From Pseudomonadota bacterium (lineage in GTDB: Bacteria; Pseudomonadota; Alphaproteobacteria; Rhizobiales; Methylopilaceae): a stretch of DNA of 5,139 bases. The stretch covers positions 1 through 5,139 of the forward strand of contig JAEWEX010000234.1 in the NCBI GenBank assembly GCA_023389135.1. Direction: 5' to 3'. The notes below the pieces were generated by a model that saw only the letters and a list, made by a program, of their open reading frames with translations, was not told the DNA's origin and ran no database searches. The position numbers and the translations under genes are program-made. Positions 1 to 5,139 of the stretch are shown in pieces (the first letter of the stretch is position 1; each line of letters begins with the position of its first letter).

Positions 1-304
1 CAAGGGTCACTCGCTCGGCATCCACACCAGGGACGCCGCCCATGCCCGCGAACTGGCCGAGGACATGGACGTGGTGCGCGTTCTGGTGAACTTCGCCCAC
101 ACCTTCGGCAATGGCGGCGGCTTCGACAGCGGCCTGGGCTTCACGCTCTCCATGGGCTGCGGCTCATGGCAGAAGAACTCGATCTCCGACAACCTCAGCT
201 ACCGGCACTTCCTCAACATCACCCACCTCGTGACGGTGATCCCGGAGGACAAGCCAAGCGAGGAGGAACTGTTCGGCCCCCACTGGGCGCGCTACGGCCG
301 CTGA
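1..304 (+). CDS. CoA-acylating aldehyde dehydrogenase, sulfoacetaldehyde dehydrogenase (SauS)-like, C-terminal part
   Basis: The reading frame is open from the window edge (first whole codon at 2) to TGA at 302-304, giving the last 100 residues; the N-terminus, cofactor domain and catalytic cysteine lie outside. Visible motifs are KGHSLGIHT (visible residues 1-9), NFAHTFGNGGGF (30-41) and SMGCGSWQKNS (50-60), ending in a tail with PEDKPSEEELFG. This glycine-rich pattern, with GCG-W followed by a conserved N/S segment, is typical of the C-terminal domain of CoA-acylating aldehyde dehydrogenases (EutE, succinate-semialdehyde and sulfoacetaldehyde dehydrogenases). From memory the exact wording is closest to SauS, which interconverts sulfoacetaldehyde + CoA + NAD(P)+ and sulfoacetyl-CoA. 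It lies only 10 bp before an acid-CoA ligase pair, as expected for an enzyme that makes or uses the acyl-CoA. The general family is fairly sure; the substrate is an inference, and succinate semialdehyde or another short aldehyde remains possible. Confidence 0.8.
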   Translation, partial: KGHSLGIHTRDAAHARELAEDMDVVRVLVNFAHTFGNGGGFDSGLGFTLSMGCGSWQKNSISDNLSYRHFLNITHLVTVIPEDKPSEEELFGPHWARYGR

Positions 305-314
305 GGAGACACCC

Positions 315-1442
315 ATGAACCTCGTCGAACAGGCCGCCAAGGAGCGGGTCCTGAAGCCCGCCGGCATCCCCGTGCCCAACGGCCGCCTCGCGGCCTCCCC
401 GGAGGATGCGAAGGCCGCCTTCGCCGCCATCGGCCCCTGCGTGGTCAAGGCTCAGGTGCCGACCGGCAAGCGCGGCAAGGCCGGCGGCATCAAGCTGGCC
501 AACACGGCCGACGAAGCCGCCGCCCACGCCCGCGCCATCATCGGCATGGATATCGGCGGCCACAGGGTCGAGACCGTGCTGGTGGAGGAGCAGGCGAAGA
601 TCGCCCGCGAGTTCTATGCCGCGGTGCTGCCGGACGTGGCGAGCCGTTCCGCGCTCGTCATGTTCTCGGCCGACGGCGGCATGGAGATCGAGGAGATCGC
701 CGCCACACGCCCCGACGCGCTGCGCAAGACCGCCGTCGCGCCGGGCGAGGCTTTCGGCGAGGCGGAGGCGCTGAAGCTGATCGACGGCCTCGACCTCGGC
801 GCGTCGAGGGACGGGATCGCGAAAATCCTCGCGAAGCTGGTCGAGGTGTTCCACGCCACCGACAGCGAGCTGGTCGAGATCAACCCGCTGGCGGAACTGG
901 CCGACGGCCGCATCGTCGCGCTGGATTGCAAGTTCACGCAGGACGACAGCTCCGGCTACCGGCAGGAGGCGCTGGCCTCCGCGGCGGCGGCGGAGCCGGC
1001 GACCGAGCTGGAGCGCCGCGGCGCCGAGGCCGGCCTCAAGTTCATCCAGCTCGACGGCAATGTCGGCGTGCTGGCCAACGGCGCGGGCCTGACCATGACC
1101 ACCATGGACGTCATCAGCCATTTCGGCGGGCGGCCGGCGAACTTCATGGAGATCGGCGGCGAGGCCTACACCAAGGCCGAGACCGCGCTCGACCTCGTGC
1201 TGTCGAACCCCGGCGTGAAGAGCCTGGTGGTCAATTTCTGCGGCGCGTTCGCACGCACCGACGTGATGGCGGAGGGCGTGGTGAAGGCCTGGGAGGCGCT
1301 GAAGCCGGAGGTTCCGGTGTTCTTCTCCATCCACGGGACCGGCGAGGACGAGGCGGTCGCACTGGTGCGCGAACGGCTCGGCATCGAGCCCTACGACTTC
1401 ATGGAAGACGCGGTGAAGGCCGCGGTGGAGGCCGCCCGATGA
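315..1442 (+). CDS. ADP-forming acid-CoA ligase, beta subunit (SucC-like, ATP-grasp)
   Basis: This 375-residue protein is colinear with succinyl-CoA synthetase beta (E. coli SucC is 388). An N-terminal ATP-grasp domain carries K45 (VVKAQV) and the nucleotide loop GKRGKAGG at 51-58. The metal-binding residues EIN (188-190) and D204 (LDCK) are present. The C-terminal CoA-ligase domain begins near LDGNVG (247-251) and contains NGAGLTMTTMD (255-265). The catalytic architecture is therefore intact, and with the alpha subunit it should couple acyl-CoA cleavage to ADP phosphorylation, or the reverse, in the cytoplasm. Two loops differ from SucC: GAFARTD (310-316) replaces GGIVRCD, and SIHGTG (338-343) replaces RLEGNN, suggesting a non-succinate acid. 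The start is set by GAGGAGA at 303-309, which overlaps the upstream stop and lies 5 bp from ATG. The stop overlaps the alpha start. Malate-CoA ligase (MtkA) is an alternative; sulfoacetate-CoA ligase is the context-based inference. Confidence 0.9.
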   Translation: MNLVEQAAKERVLKPAGIPVPNGRLAASPEDAKAAFAAIGPCVVKAQVPTGKRGKAGGIKLANTADEAAAHARAIIGMDIGGHRVETVLVEEQAKIAREFYAAVLPDVASRSALVMFSADGGMEIEEIAATRPDALRKTAVAPGEAFGEAEALKLIDGLDLGASRDGIAKILAKLVEVFHATDSELVEINPLAELADGRIVALDCKFTQDDSSGYRQEALASAAAAEPATELERRGAEAGLKFIQLDGNVGVLANGAGLTMTTMDVISHFGGRPANFMEIGGEAYTKAETALDLVLSNPGVKSLVVNFCGAFARTDVMAEGVVKAWEALKPEVPVFFSIHGTGEDEAVALVRERLGIEPYDFMEDAVKAAVEAAR

Positions 1443-2329
1443 TCATCCGCAAGCACCACAGGGTCCTGATCCAGGGCCTGACCGGCAAGCAGGGCTCGTT
1501 CTGGTCGGAGAAGATGATCTCCTGCGGGACGAACATCGTCGGCGGCGTCAATCCCAAGCGCGCCGGCGAGACCCATATGGGCCTGCCGGTGTTCGCCTCG
1601 GCCAAGGACGCCATGAAGCAGGCGCCGTACGATGTCTCGGTCATGTTCATCCCGCCGGCCGCGGCGAAGGATGCGGCGACCGACGCCTGCGAGGCGGGCG
1701 TGAAGCTGCTCGTGGTCCTGACGGAGCACATCCCCATGCACGACGTCATGGCGATGCACGCGGCGGCGAAGGCCAGCGGCACCCGCATCGTCGGGCCCAA
1801 CACCGCCGGTCTCGTCACGCCGGGCGAGGCGTTCGTCGGCATCATGCCGGGCCACAACCCCAACATCTTCCAGCCCGGCCGCATCGGCGTGATCTCGCGT
1901 TCGGGCAGCCTCGGCACGCTGATCTCGCTCAACCTCACCCGCGCCGGGCTCGGCCAGTCGGCCTTCCTCGGCATCGGCGGCGATCCCATGATCGGCTCCA
2001 CCACCCTCGACGCGCTGAAGGCGCTGGACGAGGACGACCGCACCGACGCGGTGGCGCTGGTGGGCGAGATCGGCGGCGCCATGGAGGAGGAGGCGGCCGA
2101 CTATGCCGCGGGCATGAAGAAGCCGGTGGTGGCCTTCATCGCCGGCCGCGCCTCGCCTCCGGGCAAGAAGATGGGCCATGCCGGCGCCATCGTCACCGGC
2201 GACCGCGGCAGCTACGGCTCCAAGCGCGCCGCCCTGGAGAAGGCGGGCGCCGTGGTGGTCGACACGCCCGGCGAGATCTCCGGCGCCATAGAGGCGGCGC
2301 TGTCGGCGCGCAGGCGCGCGAGCGCGTGA
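1439..2329 (+). CDS. ADP-forming acid-CoA ligase, alpha subunit (SucD-like)
   Basis: This 296-residue protein matches succinyl-CoA synthetase alpha (E. coli SucD, 289) end to end. An N-terminal Rossmann-type CoA-binding domain has [10 protein letters not shown] (13-22), [15 protein letters not shown] (32-46) and GPNTAG (119-124). The ligase domain has ISRSGSLG (152-159), GIGGDP (178-183), the power-helix motif GEIGG (209-213, with E210) and KKMGHAGA (243-250). H247 there is the histidine phosphorylated during catalysis. The protein therefore looks fully active. Differences from SucD include W22 in place of the histidine of GTFH and GPNTAG in place of GPNCPG, both near the CoA thiol end. The ATG overlaps the beta stop as ATGA, with GGAGG at 1427-1431 seven bases upstream, so the two subunits are translationally coupled. 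The reading frame is open further upstream to about 926, but that part overlaps the beta gene and is not coding. Malate-CoA ligase alpha (MtkB) is an alternative. Confidence 0.92.
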   Translation: MIIRKHHRVLIQGLTGKQGSFWSEKMISCGTNIVGGVNPKRAGETHMGLPVFASAKDAMKQAPYDVSVMFIPPAAAKDAATDACEAGVKLLVVLTEHIPMHDVMAMHAAAKASGTRIVGPNTAGLVTPGEAFVGIMPGHNPNIFQPGRIGVISRSGSLGTLISLNLTRAGLGQSAFLGIGGDPMIGSTTLDALKALDEDDRTDAVALVGEIGGAMEEEAADYAAGMKKPVVAFIAGRASPPGKKMGHAGAIVTGDRGSYGSKRAALEKAGAVVVDTPGEISGAIEAALSARRRASA

Positions 2330-2334
2330 CGCTT

Positions 2335-2362
2335 CGGGCGGCCGGGCACGCCCGGCTGCCCG
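2335..2362. terminator. Candidate bidirectional hairpin between convergent genes
   Basis: In the 45-bp gap between the two stop codons, CGGGCGGCCGGG (2335-2346) pairs with CCCGGCTGCCCG (2351-2362): 12 bp, one of them a G-T wobble, around a CACG loop. The hairpin starts 6 bp after the ligase alpha stop and lies 12 bp beyond the stop of the leftward gene. There is no T tract on either side, so it is not a canonical intrinsic terminator. It could stop or slow transcription from both sides, or protect 3' ends. The structure is seen directly; its role is inferred. Confidence 0.5.
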
Positions 2363-2374
2363 CCACAGCGGCCG

Positions 2375-4006
2375 TCAGCGCGCGTCGGCTAGGATCATCT
2401 CGGACGCCTTCTCTCCGATCATGATCGCCGGCACGTTGGTGTTGCCCGACACCAGCGTCGGCATGATCGAGCAGTCCGCCACCCACAGCCCGTCCACGCC
2501 GCGGACGCGCAGGCGCGGGTCCACCACCGAATCCTCGTCCGGGCCCATGCGGCAGGTGCCGGAGGGGTGGAAGATGGTTGCGCCGTATTTGCGGGCGAAG
2601 CCCAGCAGGTCGTCGCCGGTGCGGATGTCGGGGCCGGGCATGATCTCCGCCTCCACATAGCCCTTGAGCGGCTCGGTCTGGGACAGCCTGCGCGAAAATT
2701 CGAGACCCGCCACCACGCAGCGGCGGTCGACCTCGGCGTCGAGATAGTTGGAGCGGATCGAAGGCGCCGCCAGCGGATCGTTGGAGGCGAGCCTTATGTC
2801 GCCGCGGCTCTCGGGCCGGAGCTGGCATACCGACATGGTGAAGCCGGAGAAATCGTGGACCTTGCCGCCCGCCATGTCGGCGCTCAGCGTCGCCACGTGG
2901 AACTGGATGTCCGGTGAGGCGGATTCCGGCAGCACCCTGGTGAACAGGCCGCCCTGGTTGATGCCGACGGCCAGCGCGCCGGTGCGCGTTACCAGCCATT
3001 CCAGTCCCAGCCGCACGCGGCCGAAGATGCTGCGAAGCTCGTCATTGGTGGTGATCGGCTTGGAGCACCGGTAGATCGAGCGGATCTGCAGGTGGTCCTG
3101 GAGATTGCCGCCGACCGCGGGCCGATCGCGCACCACCGGCACGTTCATGTCCGACAGGTGGCCGCCGGGCCCGATGCCGGACAGCATCAGCAATTGCGGC
3201 GACTGGATCGCCCCGGCCGAGAGGATCACGCCGCGCCGCGCCTTGACGATGTGGGCGCGGCCATGCCGGCGGTAGATCACGCCGGTGGCGCGGCCGTCCT
3301 CGAACACCACCCGCGTCACCCGCGCATCGGTCTGGATGTCGAGGTTGCCGCGTCGCCGGGCGGGCTTCAGATAGGCCTTGGCGGCGCTCATCCTGAGGCC
3401 GTCCTTCGTCGTGAGCTGGTAGTATCCGACGCCTTCCTGCTCGCGCCCGTTGAAGTCCTCCGTGCGCGGCACGCCGAGCGCGCCGGCCGCCCCGATCAGC
3501 GCCTCGATGAGTTCATGGCGGCGCTTGATGCTGGAGATGTGCAGTGGACCGGACTGGCCATGGAGCTGGTCCTCGGCCAGGTCGGGGTTGCTCTCCAGCC
3601 GGATGAAGTAGGGCAGCACGTCGTCCCAGCCCCAGCCCTCATTGCCGAGGTCGCGCCAATGGTCGTAGTCCTCCCGCTGTCCGCGGATCACGATCAGGCC
3701 GTTGATGGAGCTTGAACCGCCCAGGCAGCGCCCGCGCGGCCAGTAGATCCGCCGGTTGTCCATGTTCGGATCGGGATCGGTGTAGAACCGCCAGTTGACG
3801 GTGGGGCTCCACATGGTCTTGCCGTAGCCGATGGGCAGGTGGATCCAGGGGTTGCGATCCTTCGGCCCCGCCTCCAGCAGCACCACGCTGGTGTCGTCCC
3901 GCTCGGAGAGCCGGCTGGCGATCACGCAACCGGTCGAGCCTGCGCCGACGACGACGAAGTCGCACTCCTTCTCGACTTCCGGACCCGTAGCAGATGTGGA
4001 CGACAC
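2375..4006 (-). CDS. GMC-family FAD-dependent alcohol dehydrogenase (choline dehydrogenase-like; possible isethionate dehydrogenase)
   Basis: This 543-residue flavoprotein has the usual length for choline-dehydrogenase-like GMC oxidoreductases. The N-terminal FAD-binding fold has GAGSTG (21-26) and a ribose-binding glutamate E45 in LLEAG. GMC signature 1 lies at 92-106 (GRCLGGSSSIN...). GMC signature 2 is GAIQSPQLLMLSGIG at 265-279, and NLQDHL is at 301-306. In the C-terminal domain H480 (HPSGTCRMG) and N524 (SGNTN) match the His/Asn pair of choline oxidase, so it should be active. No signal peptide is seen; relatives pass electrons to membrane quinone or cytochrome carriers rather than NAD. 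The GTG start is preferred because GAGGA (4011-4015) sits four bases before it and the residues fit the family just ahead of DFVVVGAG. A TTG at 4084 in the same frame would add 26 unconserved residues and lies upstream of the likely promoter. Convergent to the ligase operon and divergent from a TRAP binding protein, it may oxidise the imported alcohol. IseJ-type isethionate oxidation is an inference; other alcohols are possible. Confidence 0.9.
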   Translation of the reverse strand: MSSTSATGPEVEKECDFVVVGAGSTGCVIASRLSERDDTSVVLLEAGPKDRNPWIHLPIGYGKTMWSPTVNWRFYTDPDPNMDNRRIYWPRGRCLGGSSSINGLIVIRGQREDYDHWRDLGNEGWGWDDVLPYFIRLESNPDLAEDQLHGQSGPLHISSIKRRHELIEALIGAAGALGVPRTEDFNGREQEGVGYYQLTTKDGLRMSAAKAYLKPARRRGNLDIQTDARVTRVVFEDGRATGVIYRRHGRAHIVKARRGVILSAGAIQSPQLLMLSGIGPGGHLSDMNVPVVRDRPAVGGNLQDHLQIRSIYRCSKPITTNDELRSIFGRVRLGLEWLVTRTGALAVGINQGGLFTRVLPESASPDIQFHVATLSADMAGGKVHDFSGFTMSVCQLRPESRGDIRLASNDPLAAPSIRSNYLDAEVDRRCVVAGLEFSRRLSQTEPLKGYVEAEIMPGPDIRTGDDLLGFARKYGATIFHPSGTCRMGPDEDSVVDPRLRVRGVDGLWVADCSIMPTLVSGNTNVPAIMIGEKASEMILADAR

Positions 4007-4007
4007 G

Positions 4008-4015
4008 CCTTCCTC
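4008..4015 (-). promoter_or_regulatory. Ribosome binding site fixing the GTG start of the GMC gene
   Basis: On the minus strand GAGGAAGG runs from 4015 to 4008. Its GAGGA core (4015-4011) is four bases before the GTG at 4006-4004. No comparable purine tract precedes the more distal TTG at 4084, so this site supports the shorter 543-residue protein. Confidence 0.6.
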
Positions 4016-4024
4016 GCCTGGGAG

Positions 4025-4052
4025 TTTCGTTCTTGCTTGGTGGCGAACGATA
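4025..4052. promoter_or_regulatory. Inverted repeat, candidate operator over the GMC promoter -10
   Basis: TTTCGTTC (4025-4032) and GAACGATA (4045-4052) form an inverted repeat matching at 7 of 8 positions with a 12-bp spacer. The half-site centres are 20 bp apart, about two helical turns, so a dimer could bind one face of the DNA. The right arm coincides with the -10 of the leftward promoter. A third exact copy of TTTCGTTC occurs at 4101-4108, next to the rightward -35. No regulator gene is in the window, so the binding protein is unknown. Confidence 0.35.
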
Positions 4053-4075
4053 TGGCCGGCATGCGCTTTCGGCAA
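4047..4075 (-). promoter_or_regulatory. Candidate sigma-70 promoter for the GMC gene
   Basis: On the minus strand TTGCCG (4075-4070, 4/6 to the -35 consensus) is followed after exactly 17 bases by TATCGT (4052-4047, 4/6 to the -10 consensus). Transcription would begin near 4040 and leave a leader of roughly 35 bases before the GTG start. The score is moderate, and the -10 overlaps an inverted repeat, as a regulated promoter might. Confidence 0.4.
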
Positions 4076-4109
4076 GCATCTCAATCAGTGAGCCGTTTTC
4101 TTTCGTTCA

Positions 4110-4137
4110 TTGACATTCACGACGGCCACGCTACCGT
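4110..4137 (+). promoter_or_regulatory. Candidate sigma-70 promoter for the TRAP binding-protein gene
   Basis: A perfect -35 hexamer TTGACA (4110-4115) is followed after 16 bases by TACCGT (4132-4137, 3/6 to the -10 consensus). It sits in the most AT-rich part of the gap and points at the binding-protein gene, giving a leader of about 115 bases. The -35 is strong; the -10 is weak, as is common for activated promoters. Confidence 0.45.
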
Positions 4138-4164
4138 CATGGTCGACGGTGCCGGTTCACCGTC
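4133..4164. repeat. Alternating ACCGTC / GACGGT half-sites at the predicted transcription start
   Basis: ACCGTC at 4133-4138, GACGGT at 4145-4150 and ACCGTC at 4159-4164 form two overlapping perfect 6-bp inverted repeats with spacers of 6 and 8 bases. A related GACGGC lies at 4121-4126. The first site overlaps the candidate -10 of the rightward promoter, and the other two lie at or just after the predicted start. They could be operator half-sites, or alternative leader hairpins in RNA. Function is unproven. Confidence 0.35.
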
Positions 4165-4215
4165 CAATGGAGCCGAGGGGCGGATCGAAGCCCCGAGGTC
4201 AAAGCGAGTTCCATC

Positions 4216-4236
4216 GGCCGGGGCTGAGCCCGGGCC
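4216..4236 (+). repeat. GC-rich leader hairpin just upstream of the binding-protein ribosome binding site
   Basis: GGCCGGGGC (4216-4224) and GCCCGGGCC (4228-4236) pair at eight of nine positions (one G-G mismatch) around a TGA loop. The structure ends nine bases before the GGGAGG ribosome binding site (4245-4250). It might influence translation or mRNA stability of the highly expressed binding protein. In so GC-rich a sequence a chance hairpin is also possible. Confidence 0.3.
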
Positions 4237-4257
4237 AGTTCCTCGGGAGGAAGCACC

Positions 4258-5139
4258 ATGCGACGCAAAGCCATCGTCGCTGCCGTGCTGGGGGCCTTCG
4301 TCTTCGGACAGGCTGCCCCGGTCGAAGCGCAGCAGACGACCCAGATCCGACTTCAGACGGCGGTTCCCTCCGCCAGCATTTATTTCGAACTGCTCCAGCG
4401 CTATGCCGAGCGCGTGGCCGCCATGTCGGCCGGCCGGGTCAAGATCGACGTCCTGCCGGACGGCGCCATCGTCCCGGCGTTCGAGATTTTCGACGCGGTG
4501 GACAACGGCATCGTCGAGGCCGGCTACGCCTGGACGCACTACTGGTCGGGCAAGCACCCGGCCGCCGGCCTGTTCTCCAACCCCATGGCCGGCGCCGGCT
4601 CGGGAATGGACCAGCTGTCGCACATGGCCTGGATCATGGAGGGCGAGGGCGACGAGCTGCTCCAGAAGCTCTACACCGACGTCCTGCAGGCCGACATCCA
4701 CGCCATCATGGTCCAGCCCATGGGTCCGGACCCGCTGGGCTGGTTCGCCCGTCCCATCGAGACGGTCGCCGACTTCAAGGCCATGAAGTATCGCTCGCCC
4801 CCGGGCATCACCGGCGAGATCTTCAAGGAGATGGGCGTGGCGGCGGTCGCCATGCCCGGCGGTGAGATCGTGCCCGCGGCCCAGCGCGGCACCATCGATG
4901 CGGCCGAATGGATCGGCCCCGCCGACGACCTCAATCTCGGCCTGCACACCATCTGGAAGAACTACTACCTCCAGGGCCTGCACCAGTCGACCGACGTGGG
5001 CGAGCTGCTGTTCAACAAGACGTTCTGGGACAAGCTCGAGCCCGACGTCCAGGCGATCCTGACCACGGCCGCCATGGCCCAGGTCGCGGAGACCTATGCC
5101 TTCAACGTGGCGCGCAACGCCCAGGCCATCGTGAAGCTC
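4258..5139 (+). CDS. dctP: TRAP transporter periplasmic solute-binding protein, TakP/FcbT1-type DctP, 5' part
   Basis: The frame is open from ATG to the window end, giving the first 294 residues; family members are about 330-370, so the C-terminus is missing. A Sec signal peptide is clear: MRRK, a hydrophobic core (residues 5-20) and a VEA cleavage site before Q25. The DctP fold follows, with LPDGAIVPAFEIFDAV, then WTHYWSGKHPA, GWF, the carboxylate-loop arginine R179 (KYR) and AAEWIGP with E217-W218. Q153, R179, E217 and W218 line up with the residues that hold the anion and sodium ion in TakP (recalled numbering 152, 173, 214, 215). The protein should capture a small organic anion in the periplasm and deliver it to DctQM permeases, presumably encoded just downstream. 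GGGAGG at 4245-4250 lies seven bases before ATG. It is divergent from the GMC dehydrogenase. The transported substrate is unknown; isethionate or sulfoacetate fits the context, alpha-keto or hydroxy acids are alternatives. Confidence 0.88.
   Translation, partial: MRRKAIVAAVLGAFVFGQAAPVEAQQTTQIRLQTAVPSASIYFELLQRYAERVAAMSAGRVKIDVLPDGAIVPAFEIFDAVDNGIVEAGYAWTHYWSGKHPAAGLFSNPMAGAGSGMDQLSHMAWIMEGEGDELLQKLYTDVLQADIHAIMVQPMGPDPLGWFARPIETVADFKAMKYRSPPGITGEIFKEMGVAAVAMPGGEIVPAAQRGTIDAAEWIGPADDLNLGLHTIWKNYYLQGLHQSTDVGELLFNKTFWDKLEPDVQAILTTAAMAQVAETYAFNVARNAQAIVKL

Noticed and set aside
219..1334. Long minus-strand open frame antisense to the ligase beta gene
   Set aside because: Composition is arginine-, histidine- and leucine-rich with no recognisable domain, and it mirrors third-position GC of a well-supported gene on the other strand.
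926..1438. Upstream extension of the ligase alpha frame, suggesting a 467-residue protein
   Set aside because: The extension overlaps the intact beta gene in another frame and has low-complexity Arg/Gly-rich sequence; the ATG at 1439 has a good ribosome binding site and begins exactly where SucD homologues begin.
1391..2179. Minus-strand open frame antisense to the ligase alpha gene
   Set aside because: No family features; a shadow of the alpha gene in GC-rich DNA.
3092..3715. Plus-strand open frame inside the GMC gene
   Set aside because: Lies wholly antisense to conserved GMC motifs and has no domain signature.
4034..4078. TGCTTG (4034-4039) and CAAGCA (4073-4078) as an operator pair around the GMC promoter
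   Set aside because: Only six bases match, over a 33-base spacer with no flanking similarity; chance is a sufficient explanation.
4007..4084. N-terminal extension of the GMC protein from a TTG at 4084
   Set aside because: The 26 extra residues do not resemble a signal peptide or a family feature, the TTG lacks a ribosome binding site, and it lies upstream of the candidate promoter.
4117..4983. Minus-strand open frame antisense to the TRAP binding-protein gene
   Set aside because: The plus strand encodes a clear signal peptide and DctP motifs; the antisense frame is His/Gly/Asp-rich without recognisable motifs.

Overview
The window is GC-rich with long spurious antisense reading frames, tight gene packing and strong GGAGG-type ribosome binding sites. 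Gene content and protein style suggest a proteobacterium, most likely an alphaproteobacterium (inference; no phylogenetic marker is present). It holds the 3' end of one gene, three complete genes and the 5' part of a fifth. No tRNA, rRNA, CRISPR array, insertion sequence or phage gene was seen.

Layout. Positions 1-2329 form a compact rightward operon: the C-terminal 100 residues of a CoA-acylating aldehyde dehydrogenase of the sulfoacetaldehyde (SauS-like) type, then an ATP-grasp acid-CoA ligase beta subunit (SucC-like), then its alpha subunit (SucD-like) with the phospho-histidine. The beta and alpha genes overlap by ATGA. A GC-rich hairpin in the 45-bp gap separates this operon from a convergent leftward gene (2375-4006) for a GMC-family FAD alcohol dehydrogenase. 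A 251-bp divergent control region (4007-4257) follows, with two promoter candidates and repeated half-sites. It leads into a rightward TRAP-transporter periplasmic binding protein of the TakP/FcbT1 type (4258 to beyond the end).

How the genes may work together (inference). The binding protein captures a small organic anion. The GMC enzyme oxidises its hydroxyl to an aldehyde. The acylating dehydrogenase turns the aldehyde into an acyl-CoA with NAD(P)H. The ligase releases the free acid while making ATP. The reverse direction (acid to acyl-CoA to aldehyde) is equally possible. Isethionate, sulfoacetaldehyde, sulfoacetyl-CoA and sulfoacetate are the best-fitting series, because the dehydrogenase resembles SauS and isethionate catabolism is known to use a flavoprotein dehydrogenase (IseJ) with, in marine bacteria, a TRAP transporter. 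The substrate is not proven by sequence: a C4 or glycol-type series would use the same chemistry. The ligase differs from ordinary succinyl-CoA synthetase at beta-subunit loops near the acyl-substrate site, which supports a specialised acid.
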